A stretch of DNA of 64,000 nucleotides from Herbaspirillum huttiense (lineage in GTDB: Bacteria > Pseudomonadota > Gammaproteobacteria > Burkholderiales > Burkholderiaceae_D): NCBI RefSeq assembly GCF_004367745.1, contig NZ_CP037993.1, positions 744,001-808,000 of the forward strand, written 5' to 3'. Below, one piece after another: positions 1 to 11,086 of the stretch. The notes under the pieces are model-generated. The model was not told the origin of the DNA, ran no database searches, and saw only the letters and a list, made by a program, of their open reading frames with translations. A program made the translations under genes and the position numbers. Each line of letters starts with the position of its first letter. Position 1 is the first letter of the stretch.

Positions 1-23
1 ATACCCCTCCATAGAAGGCCGAT

Positions 24-29
24 TACAAT
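24..29 (+). promoter_or_regulatory. possible -10 element upstream of recN
   Basis: TACAAT lies about 80 bases before the recN start. A matching -35 would fall at the very edge of the window (bases 1-6) and is not convincing. No LexA-type CTGT-N8-ACAG box is visible in the 110 bases before recN, although recN is SOS-controlled in many bacteria. Confidence 0.25.
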
Positions 30-110
30 AAGCGCGCATCAAGCCCGGCCTTCGCGTGCCGGCCCGCTTGAGCCTACTGGCCTGTCCGTCCAACCCGCTG
101 CGAGACCACC

Positions 111-1757
111 ATGCTGCGTACCTTAACGATTCGCGACTTCGTGATTGTCGATGCCATCGAGCTCGAATTCGCGCGCGGATTCTCCGTCTTCACCGGCGAA
201 ACCGGCGCCGGCAAATCCATCCTCATCGATGCCCTGGCGCTGGCCATGGGCGGACGGGGCGATCCCAGCGTGGTGCGCGAGGGCGCGGCCAAGGCGGATG
301 TGAGCGCCGATTTCACCGCCACGCCGGAAGTGATGGCCTGGCTGGACGAACACGAATTCACCGGCGAGCACGACGGCGTGCTGCTGCGCCGGGTGATCGA
401 CAATGCCGGCCGCAGCAAGGCCTACATCAACGGCAGCGCCGCCACCGCCGCGCAATTGCGCGAAGTCGGCGAGATGCTGGTGGACATCCACGGCCAGCAC
501 GCGCACCAGTCGCTCATGAAGGCTGATGCCCAGCGCCAGTTGCTGGACAGCCAGGCCGGTCTGCTGGAACCTGCCCGTGAAGTGGCTGCCGCTTACAAAA
601 CCTGGCGCGCCCTGGCCCGCCAGCGTGAGCAGTTCGAGCAGGATGCGCGCAATGTGCTGCTGGAGCGCGAGCGCCTGGAGTGGCAGGTGGCCGAGCTGCA
701 CAAGCTGGCCGTCAAGCCCGGCGAATGGGCTGACATCAGTACCGAGCACAGCCGCCTGTCGCATGCTGCTGCGCTCATTGGTGGCGCGCAGGAGGCGCTG
801 GGCGTGATCTCGGAATCGGAGTCGCCCATCCTCTCGCAGCTCTCCTCGATTACGCAGAAGCTGACCAAGCTGGTCGATGTCGATACTGCCTTGAAGCCGG
901 TGCTCGATGCGCTGGAACCGGCGCAGATCCAGCTGCAGGAAGCGGTCTATGCCTTGAATGATTATCTCGGCCGCGTTGAACTCGACCCCGCGCGCCTGCA
1001 GGAAGTGGAAGAGCGCCTGGAAGCCATCCATTCGACCGCCCGCAAATTCCACGTGCAGCCCGATGAGTTGCCCGAGGAATATCGCAAGCTCTCCGAAGAA
1101 TTGAAGCAACTGGCCGATGCCAGCGACCTCGATGCTCTGCGCGCGCAGGAAGACAAGCTCAAGGAAGCCTATCTGGCGCAGGCGCAGAAACTCTCCAAGG
1201 CGCGCGCCAAGGCCGCTGCCGCATTGGGCGAGGCGGTCACGGCCGCCATGCAGGATCTGTCGATGGCCGGTGGCCGTTTCGAGATCGCGCTCAATGAAGT
1301 GGAGCCGGCGGCATACGGCCTGGAACAGGTGGAATTCCTGGTGGCCGGTCACGCCGGCGTGGCACCGCGCGCACTGGCCAAGGTGGCCTCGGGCGGTGAA
1401 CTGGCGCGCATCTCGTTGGCCATCTCGGTGATCGCCTCGGCTGCCACCACGGTACCGACCCTGATCTTCGATGAAGTCGACAGCGGCATCGGCGGTGCCG
1501 TGGCCGAAGTGGTCGGACGGCTCTTGAAGCGCCTCGGCCAGGAGCGCCAGGTGCTGTGCGTGACGCACTTGCCGCAGGTGGCCAGCCAGGCCAACCAGCA
1601 CTACCAGGTCAAGAAGCGCAGCGAGGGCGGCAAGACCCTCTCCGATATCGACGGGCTGGACCCCAAGGCGCGCGTGGAAGAAATCGCCCGCATGCTGGGC
1701 GGTCTGGAAATCACGGCCACCACGCGCAAGCACGCGCGCGAGCTGCTGGCTTCCTGA
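111..1757 (+). CDS. recN: DNA repair protein RecN
   Basis: RecN is an SMC-like ATPase that acts in the cytoplasm on DNA double-strand breaks. The 548-residue product has the usual family length. It begins with the SMC-type head ([20 protein letters not shown]), a Walker A motif GETGAGKS at residues 29-36 and the RSKAYING region. A long glutamate/alanine-rich coiled coil follows, then the second half of the head with the ABC signature region ([14 protein letters not shown]) and Walker B ([11 protein letters not shown]). The start is the ATG that opens the conserved N-terminus. hemH follows about 45 bases downstream on the same strand and may be co-transcribed. Confidence 0.97.
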   Translation: MLRTLTIRDFVIVDAIELEFARGFSVFTGETGAGKSILIDALALAMGGRGDPSVVREGAAKADVSADFTATPEVMAWLDEHEFTGEHDGVLLRRVIDNAGRSKAYINGSAATAAQLREVGEMLVDIHGQHAHQSLMKADAQRQLLDSQAGLLEPAREVAAAYKTWRALARQREQFEQDARNVLLERERLEWQVAELHKLAVKPGEWADISTEHSRLSHAAALIGGAQEALGVISESESPILSQLSSITQKLTKLVDVDTALKPVLDALEPAQIQLQEAVYALNDYLGRVELDPARLQEVEERLEAIHSTARKFHVQPDELPEEYRKLSEELKQLADASDLDALRAQEDKLKEAYLAQAQKLSKARAKAAAALGEAVTAAMQDLSMAGGRFEIALNEVEPAAYGLEQVEFLVAGHAGVAPRALAKVASGGELARISLAISVIASAATTVPTLIFDEVDSGIGGAVAEVVGRLLKRLGQERQVLCVTHLPQVASQANQHYQVKKRSEGGKTLSDIDGLDPKARVEEIARMLGGLEITATTRKHARELLAS

Positions 1758-1801
1758 TCGCCCTCACACCAAGAACATCAAGAAACCCAAGCTCAACGAT
1801 C

Positions 1802-2911
1802 ATGCCCTTCCGCAAAGAACCTCCCTACACCCACGGCAGCCCGGCCTCCACCGCCGTGGTGCTGGTCAATCTCGGCACGCCCGATGCGCCCAATGCAGGC
1901 GCGCTGCGACGCTACCTCAAGCAATTCCTGTCGGACCCGCGTGTAGTGGAAATCCCGCGTGCGGTGTGGTGGTTCATTCTCAACGGCATCATCCTGCCTT
2001 TCCGCTCCTCCAAGTCGGCCGAGAAATACGCCAGCATCTGGACCGAGGAAGGCTCGCCGCTGCGCGTGCATACCCAGCGCCAGGCCGCTGCTTTGGCGGT
2101 GCAACTGGCCGGGCGCGGCCATCATCAGTTACAGGTGGTGTATGCCATGCGCTATGGCACGCCGTCGCTGCCCGAAGTGCTGGATCAGCTGAAGCAACAG
2201 GGCTGCACGCGCATCCTGGTGCTGCCGGCCTATCCGCAGTACTCGGGCACGACCACTGCTTCCATCTTCGATGCCGTCTTCGACCATTACCGCCAGGTGC
2301 GCAACATCCCCGAACTGCGCCTGATCCGCAACTATCACGACCAGGATGCCTACATCCAGGCGCTGCGCCAGTCGGTGCTGGATCACTGGGACCTGCACGG
2401 CCGGCCGGACAAGCTGCTGATGAGCTTCCACGGCGTGCCCAAGCGCACGCTGATGCTGGGCGATCCTTATCATTGCGAGTGCTACAAGACCGCCCGCCTG
2501 CTGGCGGAGTCGCTGGGGCTGACCGATGAGCAGTACCAGGTCACCTTCCAGTCGCGCTTCGGCAAGGCCGAGTGGCTGCAGCCTTACACCGCGCCCACCG
2601 CCCAGGAACTGGGCCGGCAGGGCGTGCGCCGCATCGACGTGATGTGTCCCGGGTTCACCAGCGACTGTCTGGAAACCCTGGAAGAAATCGCCATGGAAGT
2701 GAAGGAAGACTTCCTGCACGCAGGCGGCAAGGAGTTTCACTTCATCCCCTGCCTGAATGAATCACCGGCCTGGATCAACGGCATGGTGGAGATCGTCGAG
2801 CAGCACCTGGCCGGCTGGCCGACCATGAGCAATGCCGCCGCCCGCGAAGAGATGGCGCGCCAGCAGGCGATCGCCGCAGAGCGGGCAAAGGCACTCGGCG
2901 CGGATCGCTGA
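1802..2911 (+). CDS. hemH: ferrochelatase
   Basis: Ferrochelatase inserts Fe(II) into protoporphyrin IX, the last step of protoheme synthesis. The 369-residue product begins [11 protein letters not shown] and has the family motif [12 protein letters not shown] near residue 20. It also has the catalytic-histidine segment [10 protein letters not shown], a cysteine pair in YHCECYKTA, and [13 protein letters not shown] with the conserved glutamates. The open frame extends upstream into recN, but the ATG at 1802 gives the normal family length and start. Heme genes next to the hrcA/grpE/dnaK region are common in betaproteobacteria. Confidence 0.97.
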   Translation: MPFRKEPPYTHGSPASTAVVLVNLGTPDAPNAGALRRYLKQFLSDPRVVEIPRAVWWFILNGIILPFRSSKSAEKYASIWTEEGSPLRVHTQRQAAALAVQLAGRGHHQLQVVYAMRYGTPSLPEVLDQLKQQGCTRILVLPAYPQYSGTTTASIFDAVFDHYRQVRNIPELRLIRNYHDQDAYIQALRQSVLDHWDLHGRPDKLLMSFHGVPKRTLMLGDPYHCECYKTARLLAESLGLTDEQYQVTFQSRFGKAEWLQPYTAPTAQELGRQGVRRIDVMCPGFTSDCLETLEEIAMEVKEDFLHAGGKEFHFIPCLNESPAWINGMVEIVEQHLAGWPTMSNAAAREEMARQQAIAAERAKALGADR

Positions 2912-2932
2912 TTTTTCAGAAAGCTTCATATC

Positions 2933-2987
2933 GACCGCCGACCTGTGGCGGTCAGCGCCCTTCAGCCTGCTAAAATGGCAGGCTGAA
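2933..2987 (+). terminator. two tandem hairpins after hemH
   Basis: The first hairpin is a 7-bp stem (GACCGCC at 2933-2939 with GGCGGTC at 2947-2953). The second is a perfect 10-bp stem (TTCAGCCTGC at 2961-2970 with GCAGGCTGAA at 2978-2987). Neither is followed by a clean run of T, so this could be a weak or Rho-assisted terminator or an mRNA 3'-end structure. Confidence 0.5.
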
Positions 2988-3087
2988 CGCCTTTACTGTC
3001 GCTGATATTGTCTGTCCGGCAATGATCTTGCCTGGTGCAGGGCGACCAGATCGTTCATACAAGAAAAAAACCGGGGGGTAGCGGCGC

Positions 3088-3192
3088 TCAGAGCGTGTAT
3101 TCGCTCACCAGATGCGTATAGCTGATCCAGGCGGTAGCCAGCAGGCTGTACAGGGCAACGAAGATAATGGCCGCAATCAGTGGCAGTTTCAT
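3088..3192 (-). CDS. 34-residue single-pass membrane protein (hypothetical)
   Basis: A short minus-strand frame in the 600-base gap between hemH and grpE encodes 34 residues. They start MKLPLIAAIIFVALYSLL and continue with ATAWISYTHLVSEYTL. Residues 4-24 form one clear hydrophobic segment with a lysine at the N-side and an acidic C-side. A ribosome binding site (AAGG in CAAGGTGTCATC) sits 8-9 bases before the ATG. A T-rich stretch follows the stop on the minus strand (3061-3072). I do not recognise the family. The high hydrophobicity and good start context argue for a real small protein, but there is no independent proof. Confidence 0.5.
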   Translation of the reverse strand: MKLPLIAAIIFVALYSLLATAWISYTHLVSEYTL

Positions 3193-3399
3193 GATGACAC
3201 CTTGTTGGCGCGACAAGCGATGAGGGGAAGTGGAAATGCCGTCAAACGAGCCTGCCCCAAAGGGCAGGAACTCGAATTCAGTTTAGGTCGGGGTCGAATT
3301 AACTTGAAGTCAGACCCCGTAATTTCTGTAAGCGCGCGTAACATTTTTCTTCTTGAAATCGCAGAAACAGGCAAAAAGTCGCCGGAAAGTGCCAAAAAG

Positions 3400-3429
3400 C
3401 CCTTGAAAAAGCAGGGACATGCCCTACTT
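3400..3429 (+). promoter_or_regulatory. sigma-32 heat-shock promoter for grpE
   Basis: CCCTTGAA (3400-3407), a 14-base spacer, then CCCTACTT (3422-3429). This closely matches the RpoH consensus (CCCTTGAA, 13-15 bases, CCCCATNT). It lies about 85 bases before the grpE start, as expected for a heat-shock gene. Confidence 0.8.
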
Positions 3430-3512
3430 GTGCCGCATCCCTTGGCGGACGGCGCTTCACATCAGGCTGCCGCACGCACGTAAATCATTGATTTGTTGGA
3501 GGTAATTCAGGA

Positions 3513-4082
3513 ATGCAAGACATGGAAAAACAGGAAAACCCATCCGTCCAGCAAGACAACCAGGCTGCTGACGCCGCTGCTGCCACTGCCGCCGAGCAGG
3601 CTGCTCCGGCCGCCGCTGCCGAGCCCACACTGGAAGACAAGCTGGCCGCAGCCGAAGCCAAGGCTGCCGAGATGCAGGACGCCTTCCTGCGTGCCCGTGC
3701 CGAAGGCGAGAACATCCGCCGCCGTGCTCAGGAAGACATCGCCAAGGCCCACAAGTTCGCCATCGAGGGCTTCGCCGAGTCGCTGCTGGCGGTCAAGGAC
3801 AGCCTGGAAATGGCGCTGAAGATCGAAAACGCCTCGCTGGAATCGCTCAAGGAAGGCGTGGACATGACCTTGAAGCAACTCTCCTCGGCCTTCGAGAAGA
3901 ACAAGCTGCAGGAAGTCAGCCCGCAGGCCGGCGAGAAGCTCGACCCCATGAAGCATCAGGCCGTCTCGGCCGTGCCGGCCGAGCAGGAAGCCAACACGGT
4001 GGTTGCCGTGCTGCAAAAAGGCTATATGATTTCCGACCGTCTGCTGCGTCCGGCGCTGGTGACGGTGGCCCAGGGAAAGTAA
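3513..4082 (+). CDS. grpE: nucleotide exchange factor GrpE
   Basis: GrpE releases ADP from DnaK in the cytoplasmic chaperone cycle. The 189-residue product has an Ala/Glu-rich disordered head (residues 1-45) and a long helical segment with [20 protein letters not shown]. The globular wing domain carries the family signature around [24 protein letters not shown] and [12 protein letters not shown] strong GGAGGT sits 10 bases before the ATG at 3513; a second in-frame ATG at 3522 is possible. dnaK follows after 155 bases with its own heat-shock promoter. Confidence 0.97.
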   Translation: MQDMEKQENPSVQQDNQAADAAAATAAEQAAPAAAAEPTLEDKLAAAEAKAAEMQDAFLRARAEGENIRRRAQEDIAKAHKFAIEGFAESLLAVKDSLEMALKIENASLESLKEGVDMTLKQLSSAFEKNKLQEVSPQAGEKLDPMKHQAVSAVPAEQEANTVVAVLQKGYMISDRLLRPALVTVAQGK

Positions 4083-4149
4083 GCGGACCGGCGCCGGAAG
4101 GGAAAAGAGGCAAACGGCATCATTTTTGCTTCATCCGGTGGTTCCGGCG

Positions 4150-4177
4150 CTTGAAAGTCCATCTTTCCTCCACATAT
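4150..4177 (+). promoter_or_regulatory. sigma-32 heat-shock promoter for dnaK
   Basis: CTTGAAA (4150-4156), 13 bases, then CCACATAT (4170-4177) closely match the RpoH -35/-10 pattern. The site lies about 60 bases before the dnaK start, so dnaK can be induced independently of grpE. Confidence 0.8.
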
Positions 4178-4237
4178 TCAAACCATTCAAAACACCTGTA
4201 GCCCGACATCCAGGGCTGAAAGAACGAAGGAAAAATC

Positions 4238-6178
<1,941 letters not shown>

Positions 6179-6218
6179 TCCGGGACTGACGCCTCGATTT
6201 ACCTGAGGTCAGCGCTCG

Positions 6219-6257
6219 CGCCCGGGTGCGGTTTTTCCGCAGCCCGGGCGGATTTTT
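6219..6257 (+). terminator. strong intrinsic terminator after dnaK
   Basis: Left arm CGCCCGGGTGCGG (6219-6231), TTTTT loop, right arm CCGCA-G-CCCGGGCG (6237-6250) with one bulged G, then GATTTTT. It lies about 40 bases after the dnaK stop. Confidence 0.8.
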
Positions 6258-6302
6258 GAGAAGCATCCACCCGGCCGGGTTGTTTTTCGGCCAGGCCGGT
6301 AC

Positions 6303-6338
6303 GCCGAGTCCGCAGTCAAAAGCTGAACTCGGCTTTTT
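6303..6338 (+). terminator. second terminator-like hairpin between dnaK and dnaJ
   Basis: GCCGAGT (6303-6309) pairs with ACTCGGC (6327-6333) across a 17-base loop, followed by TTTTT (6334-6338). It lies 90 bases before dnaJ, so read-through from dnaK meets two hairpins. Confidence 0.6.
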
Positions 6339-6429
6339 CACATTGTTGGTTTCCGGTCGTGCTTGCGCGGCCGCAGATGCAGGCCATCGCAGCAGCGACG
6401 GAACACAATAACAAGGTGGGTTATACAAC

Positions 6430-7557
6430 ATGGCAAAACGCGATTTTTACGAAGTGCTCGGACTGGCAAAGAACGCCAGCGACGACGAAATCAAGAAGGC
6501 TTATCGCAAGCTGGCGATGAAGTACCATCCTGACCGCAACCCGGACAGCAAGGGTGCGGAAGACAAGTTCAAGGAGGTCAAGGAAGCCTACGAGATGCTG
6601 TCGGACCCGCAGAAGCGCGAGGCCTACGACCGCTACGGCCATGCCGGCGTCGACCCCAACATGGGTGGCGGCGGCGGTGCCGGCGCGGGTGGCTTTGCCG
6701 ATGCCTTCGGCGACATCTTCGGCGATATCTTTGGCGGCGGCGGTGGCCGCGGCCGCAGCTCCGGCCCGCAGGTCTATCGCGGCGCCGACCTGCGCTACAA
6801 CCTGGAAATCACGCTGGAACAGGCTGCGCACGGCTTCGACACCACCATCCGTGTGCCGTCCTGGGACCAGTGCGATACCTGCCACGGCAGCGGCGCCAAG
6901 CCCGGCACCTCGCCGGTCACTTGCACCACCTGCGGCGGTCATGGCCAGGTGCGCATGCAACAGGGCTTCTTCAGCATCCAGCAGACCTGCCCCAAGTGCC
7001 ACGGCAGCGGCAAGATCATTCCGGAACCCTGCACCACCTGCGCCGGTGCCGGCCGCATCAAGCGCAACAAGACGCTGGAAGTGAAGATCCCCGAAGGCAT
7101 CGACGACGGCATGCGCATCCGCTCCTCCGGCAACGGCGAACCCGGCGTCAACGGCGGTCCTCCGGGCGACCTGTATGTGGAAATCCACATCAAGCCGCAC
7201 GATGTGTTCCAGCGTGATGGCGATGACCTGCATTGCGAGATGCCGATCTCTTTCGCCAAGGCGGCACTGGGTGGCGAGATCGAAGCGCCGACCCTGAATG
7301 GCAAGGCCTCCTTCTCCATTCCCGAAGGGACCCAGAGCGGCAAGACCTTCCGCCTGCGCGGCAAGGGCATCAAGGGCGTGCGTTCCGGTTACGCGGGCGA
7401 CCTGTTCTGCCACGTCGTGGTGGAAACCCCGGTCAAGCTGACCGATCGCCAGAAGGAACTGCTGCGCGAGTTCGAGCAGCTCACCACCGAAGGCGGCGCC
7501 AAGCACAGCCCGCAGACCAAGACCTGGAAGGACAAGGTCAAGGAATTCTTCGAGTAA
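6430..7557 (+). CDS. dnaJ: chaperone protein DnaJ (Hsp40)
   Basis: DnaJ delivers substrates to DnaK and stimulates its ATPase. The 375-residue product has the J domain with HPD at residues 33-35 and a Gly/Phe-rich linker (about 75-115). The zinc-finger domain has four CxxCxGxG-type repeats from Cys148 to about 208 ([32 protein letters not shown]). The C-terminal substrate-binding domains follow. This is a complete class I DnaJ. No clear sigma-32 motif lies directly upstream, although two terminator-like hairpins separate it from dnaK. Confidence 0.98.
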   Translation: MAKRDFYEVLGLAKNASDDEIKKAYRKLAMKYHPDRNPDSKGAEDKFKEVKEAYEMLSDPQKREAYDRYGHAGVDPNMGGGGGAGAGGFADAFGDIFGDIFGGGGGRGRSSGPQVYRGADLRYNLEITLEQAAHGFDTTIRVPSWDQCDTCHGSGAKPGTSPVTCTTCGGHGQVRMQQGFFSIQQTCPKCHGSGKIIPEPCTTCAGAGRIKRNKTLEVKIPEGIDDGMRIRSSGNGEPGVNGGPPGDLYVEIHIKPHDVFQRDGDDLHCEMPISFAKAALGGEIEAPTLNGKASFSIPEGTQSGKTFRLRGKGIKGVRSGYAGDLFCHVVVETPVKLTDRQKELLREFEQLTTEGGAKHSPQTKTWKDKVKEFFE

Positions 7558-7592
7558 TCAGCAGCATCTGCATCATCGGCAGCAAAGCAAAA

Positions 7593-7618
7593 GGCCAGCG
7601 ATCTCGCTGGCCTTTTTC
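7593..7618 (+). terminator. intrinsic terminator after dnaJ
   Basis: GGCCAGCG (7593-7600), loop ATCT, CGCTGGCC (7605-7612), then a run of five T. A-rich bases on the other side may let it act on panB transcripts arriving from the right as well. Confidence 0.85.
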
Positions 7619-7642
7619 TTGTCCACAGCCTGAATCAAGGCC

Positions 7643-8470
7643 TCAGAAGCAATGCTCCTGCGCGGGGAAGCTGCCATCCTTCACGGCCGCCACATAGTGG
7701 CGCACCGCCTCCTCGATGCCGCTGGCCCCGTCCATGAAGTTGCGCACGAAGCGGCTCTTGTGGCCCGGGAACACGCCCAGCATGTCATGCATCACCAGCA
7801 CCTGGCCCGAGCAATCGGGGCCGGCGCCAATGCCGATGGTGGGGATGGCCAGGCGGTCGGTCACTTCCTTGCCCAGCGTGGCCGGCACCGCTTCGATGAC
7901 CACCAGCGAAGCGCCCGCCTGCTGTACCGCCAGCGCATCCGCATGCAGCTGCGTGGCGCCATCGCTGGTCTTGCCCTGCACCTTGAAGCCACCCAGCTGG
8001 TGCACTGACTGCGGCGTCAGGCCAATGTGCGCGCACACCGGGATGCCGCGCTCGGTGAGGAACTTGATGGTATCGGCCAGCCACACGCCGCCTTCCAGCT
8101 TGACTATCTGCGCGCCCGCCTGCATCAGCAGCGCGGCGTTGCGGAAGGCTTCCTCGCGGGTCGGGTAGGTGCCGAAGGGCAGGTCGGCGATGATCAGCAT
8201 GGTGCGGGTGCCGCGGGCGACGGCCGCCGTGTGATAGGCCACATCTTGGATCGTCACCGGCAGGGTCGAATCATGGCCCTGGCAGACCATGCCCAGGGAG
8301 TCGCCGATCAGCACCGTTTCCAGCCCGGCGCGCTCCATGAGCGTGGCGAAGCTGGCGTCATAACAGGTCAGCATGCTGATCTTGTCGCCCTTGGCGCGCA
8401 TCGCCTGCAGGGTGTGGGTGGTCACCGGCTTGGCGCGTGCCGCGCCCGATTCCTGAAGATAGCCTGCCAT
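7643..8470 (-). CDS. panB: 3-methyl-2-oxobutanoate hydroxymethyltransferase
   Basis: PanB transfers a hydroxymethyl group from 5,10-methylene-tetrahydrofolate to alpha-ketoisovalerate, the first committed step of pantothenate synthesis. From the ATG at 8470 (MAGYLQESG) the product is 275 residues, the usual length. It carries the motifs [28 protein letters not shown] and KLEGG, and the [21 protein letters not shown] region. GGAGG lies 11 bases before this start; the longer frame upstream overlaps the kinase gene and is not used. It starts 7 bases after the deoxynucleoside kinase stop, so the two are probably co-transcribed. Confidence 0.96.
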   Translation of the reverse strand: MAGYLQESGAARAKPVTTHTLQAMRAKGDKISMLTCYDASFATLMERAGLETVLIGDSLGMVCQGHDSTLPVTIQDVAYHTAAVARGTRTMLIIADLPFGTYPTREEAFRNAALLMQAGAQIVKLEGGVWLADTIKFLTERGIPVCAHIGLTPQSVHQLGGFKVQGKTSDGATQLHADALAVQQAGASLVVIEAVPATLGKEVTDRLAIPTIGIGAGPDCSGQVLVMHDMLGVFPGHKSRFVRNFMDGASGIEEAVRHYVAAVKDGSFPAQEHCF

Positions 8471-8477
8471 GAAAGAT

Positions 8478-9119
8478 TCAACCTCCGTGATTGAGAAAGG
8501 CGCGCGGCCCGTGCATCTCCTGGATGTGCTGCAGCAGGATGGCCAGATCGGCATCGCTGTGGGCCGGATCCAGATGCTCGGTGTTGACGGTCAGTACCGG
8601 CGCGTCTTGGTAATGATAGAAAAATTGACTGTAGCACTCCGACAGCCGTTGCAGGTAATCCAGGGAGATGGCTTCCTCCATGGCGATCCCGCGCGCGGCG
8701 ATGCGGGTCTGCAGAACATCGGCCGGTGCCTGCAGGTGGATCACCAGGTCGGGCACCCGCGCCTTGGGCTGCAACTGGCGATACAAGGCGTCATAAAGCG
8801 CCAGTTCATCGCCGGCCAGGGTCAGCTGGGCGAACAGGATGTTCTTTTCCAGCATGAAGTCGGCAATGAAGCGTCCCTCCAGCTGCGCCGGATCCAGCGG
8901 TGCCTGCAACTGCCCCATGCGCTGCAGGAGGAAAAAAACCTGAGTCTGGAAGGCATGCCGTGCAGCATCCCGGTAAAACTCGGCCAGGAAGGGATTGCCT
9001 TCCGGCTGCTCCAGCACGGCCTGTGCGCCCCAGAGCGCCGACAGGCGCGTGGCCAGCGAAGTCTTGCCAGCCCCGATCGGGCCGTCGATTGCGATATAGC
9101 GATAGCTTTCCAGTTCCAT
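8478..9119 (-). CDS. deoxynucleoside kinase family protein
   Basis: A P-loop kinase of the deoxyguanosine/deoxyadenosine kinase family, predicted to phosphorylate deoxynucleosides for salvage. The 213-residue product from the ATG at 9119 ([13 protein letters not shown]) has Walker [11 protein letters not shown] near residue 14. It also has the [10 protein letters not shown] strand and an Arg-containing lid ([11 protein letters not shown]). The longer frame adds a Lys/Arg-rich stretch with no family support, and GGGGGA precedes the chosen ATG. In many betaproteobacteria this gene lies between folK and panB; here panB follows directly but folK is 10 kb away, beyond the chemosensory operon. The exact substrate cannot be read from the sequence. 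Confidence 0.88.
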   Translation of the reverse strand: MELESYRYIAIDGPIGAGKTSLATRLSALWGAQAVLEQPEGNPFLAEFYRDAARHAFQTQVFFLLQRMGQLQAPLDPAQLEGRFIADFMLEKNILFAQLTLAGDELALYDALYRQLQPKARVPDLVIHLQAPADVLQTRIAARGIAMEEAISLDYLQRLSECYSQFFYHYQDAPVLTVNTEHLDPAHSDADLAILLQHIQEMHGPRAFLNHGG

Positions 9120-9542
9120 GGTGTCTTTCCCCCGGCACGCCGGGTGCGGCATTGTAGTTGATTTCATTGCGGCCGGCCTGAATGGCCGACCTGGCTTTTT
9201 GTTGATTCTTGGCAACTTTCCGATGATTGTCTGTTGGTGCAGACAACTCAACCGGAATTCGGCCTTTATTCCACGCAAGGCGAGACCCGGGCAGCCAGCA
9301 CAATAGGCTGTGGGTCAGTGCGCGCAGGATAGACCCGCTGCAAGCGCCATTAGTGCCGGGCGGCGGTGTGCCGGAGGTGCTGAATCGCCTTTGTCGCTGC
9401 CAACTTCGCCTGCGCACCGGGCGGGGTTGCCAAAGAAGCGCGCATCGTTGCCGTAAACACCGTCAAGGGCGGGCTGTGTGCATCGCGATCATGGCCGTGC
9501 GGTTTGCCCCGAGCTGACAACAACCAACAGGAAAACGTGGCT
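9120..9542. other. divergent intergenic region between kinase gene and chemosensory operon
   Basis: No gene with convincing coding properties is seen in these 420 bases. A perfect 7-bp inverted repeat, TTGTCTG (9227-9233) and CAGACAA (9240-9246) with a 6-base spacer, could be an operator or hairpin. I found no convincing FliA-type promoter: TAAA followed 15 bases later by GCTGTGTG near 9462 is a poor match to GCCGATAA. Confidence 0.4.
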
Positions 9543-10658
9543 GTGAAATCGCTTCGCAATATCTTGCCGATGCTGTGCCTGGTGAATCTGCTGCTGTTCA
9601 TGATGCTGGCCCAGCACTGGTGGCTGGGGGCACTGGTCGGCCTGCTGATCGGCGGGGCCTTCTACCTGACTTGCCTGCCCGCCCCGGCGGTGCCCGCCAT
9701 GGCCGCACCGCAGCCATCCTTGCCACCTGCTGCTGCAGCGCTTGCTGCCGGGCTGCCGATAGAGCCGCTGATGGCGGCCGAGCCGGCTGGCGCAGTTGAG
9801 AGCACCGCGCCCCTGGCCGAACTGGTCCGCGAAGTGCTACCGGTGTGGCAGGGCAATGTGCAACTGGCGCGGGCCCAGACGCAATCGGCCATTGACGGCT
9901 TGACGGCCCGCTTCGTCGGCATCCACGAGCGCCTGGGCGGCGCACTGGACCCCGCCCGACATAGCGCCAATGGCGAGATCCTGCAGACCGTGCAGCACGC
10001 TGCTGAACAATTGGGTGCGATTGCCTCGGCGCTGGAAGGCATGCTGGCCTCGCGCCAGGTGCTGGTGACCAAGTTCGACAGCCTGATGGCGGCCAATGAC
10101 GAGATTCGCCGCCTGGCTCAGCAGAACGAGCAACTGGCCGGCCAGACCGGCGTGACCGATCTGCTCAGCGACGAGCAGAGCTGGCAGGAACTGGCCGAGC
10201 GCTCGGCCGAGAACAGCCGCCAGATCGCTGCCCGCGCCAAGAGCGCGCGCCAGCAGATCATGGCGGCCATCGGTGCCACCGGGGATGCGGCCGATACCGA
10301 AGGCATCGCCGAAAACTCGCGCGCCGTGATCGACCAGATCATCGCCGACTTCCGCCACTCCGCCATGAAGCTCACCACGACCATGGAAACGCTGGAAGAC
10401 GAAGGCCGCGAAGTCGACCGCGAAGTGTGCGACATCCTGGTGCACCTGCAATTCCAGGACCGCATCAGCCAGATCCTGGATCACGTACAGCAGGACATCC
10501 TGCGCCTGCGCAACGCGGCCGCCGAGGCGCGGGGGCTGCCCTCGCCGCAGCAGTGGCTGACTGATCTTGAAAAGACCTATACCACCCAGGAACAACGCCA
10601 GATGCATGCCGGCCAGCAGGGCCATCCCGCGCCACCGTCGCAGGTGGATTTTTTCTGA
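9543..10658 (+). CDS. membrane-anchored CheZ-like chemotaxis protein
   Basis: First gene of the chemosensory operon, 371 residues. Residues 7-23 and 27-44 form a membrane hairpin, followed by a Pro/Ala linker (46-90) and a long helical region. Near the C-terminus, helix LVHLQFQDRISQILDHV contains Asp306-x-x-x-Gln310. This is the spacing of the CheZ catalytic motif (DLTGQ in E. coli), so a CheY-P phosphatase role is inferred. The protein is otherwise unlike E. coli CheZ and lacks a chemoreceptor signalling hairpin. GTG at 9543 fits the AGGA site best; GTG at 9537 or TTG at 9504 are alternatives. cheY follows after 17 bases. Confidence 0.7.
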   Translation: MKSLRNILPMLCLVNLLLFMMLAQHWWLGALVGLLIGGAFYLTCLPAPAVPAMAAPQPSLPPAAAALAAGLPIEPLMAAEPAGAVESTAPLAELVREVLPVWQGNVQLARAQTQSAIDGLTARFVGIHERLGGALDPARHSANGEILQTVQHAAEQLGAIASALEGMLASRQVLVTKFDSLMAANDEIRRLAQQNEQLAGQTGVTDLLSDEQSWQELAERSAENSRQIAARAKSARQQIMAAIGATGDAADTEGIAENSRAVIDQIIADFRHSAMKLTTTMETLEDEGREVDREVCDILVHLQFQDRISQILDHVQQDILRLRNAAAEARGLPSPQQWLTDLEKTYTTQEQRQMHAGQQGHPAPPSQVDFF

Positions 10659-10675
10659 GATCACGAGGCACCGAG

Positions 10676-11044
10676 ATGGAAAAATGCATATTGATCGTCG
10701 ACGATTCCTTCAGCCTGCGGCAGACCATCACGGCGGCCCTGAAGAGCGCCGGCTATCAGGTCGAAGAAGCGGCTGACGGCCTGGAAGCGCTGAAGAAACT
10801 GGATGGCCGCAAGTTCAATCTGGTCATTTCCGACCTCAACATGCCCAATCTGGATGGGCTGTCCTTCGTGCGCGAGATGAAGCAGATGCCCGCCTACAAA
10901 TTCACCCCCGTCATCATGCTGACTACCGAAAGCAGCGAAGCGCGCAAGCAGGAAGGCAAGGCCGCCGGCATCCGCGCCTGGGTGCACAAGCCCTTCCTGC
11001 CGCCGGTGCTGCTCGATGCCGTGGCCAAGCTGGTACAGCCGTGA
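10676..11044 (+). CDS. CheY-like single-domain response regulator
   Basis: A stand-alone receiver domain of 122 residues, likely phosphorylated by the CheA encoded downstream. The acidic pocket is Asp9-Asp10, the phospho-acceptor Asp53 (in SDLNMPNLDG), the switch Thr at 83/84 (MLTTES) and Lys105 (HKPF). There is no output domain, so it acts by protein contact or as a phosphate sink. An ATG with GAGGCACCGAG upstream gives the start. It sits 17 bases after the CheZ-like gene and 42 before the STAS gene. Confidence 0.92.
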   Translation: MEKCILIVDDSFSLRQTITAALKSAGYQVEEAADGLEALKKLDGRKFNLVISDLNMPNLDGLSFVREMKQMPAYKFTPVIMLTTESSEARKQEGKAAGIRAWVHKPFLPPVLLDAVAKLVQP

Positions 11045-11086
11045 GCCATACCACGGACCCTTGAAGAGAATGCCGAGAACCCGACG

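Larger units (their letters stand above)
2988..3512. other. hemH-grpE intergenic region
   Basis: Besides the small minus-strand frame at 3088-3192 and the sigma-32 promoter at 3400-3429, this stretch holds A-rich sequence (3340-3410) lacking codon structure. No CIRCE element (TTAGCACTC-N9-GAGTGCTAA) is visible, so HrcA control at this site is not supported. Confidence 0.5.

Noticed and set aside
3193..4237. CIRCE/HrcA operator near grpE or dnaK
   Set aside because: No TTAGCACTC-N9-GAGTGCTAA inverted repeat is present; the heat-shock signals seen are sigma-32 promoters.
9455..9500. FliA (sigma-28) promoter for the chemosensory operon
   Set aside because: A TAAA is followed 15 bases later by GCTGTGTG, too far from GCCGATAA to support the call.
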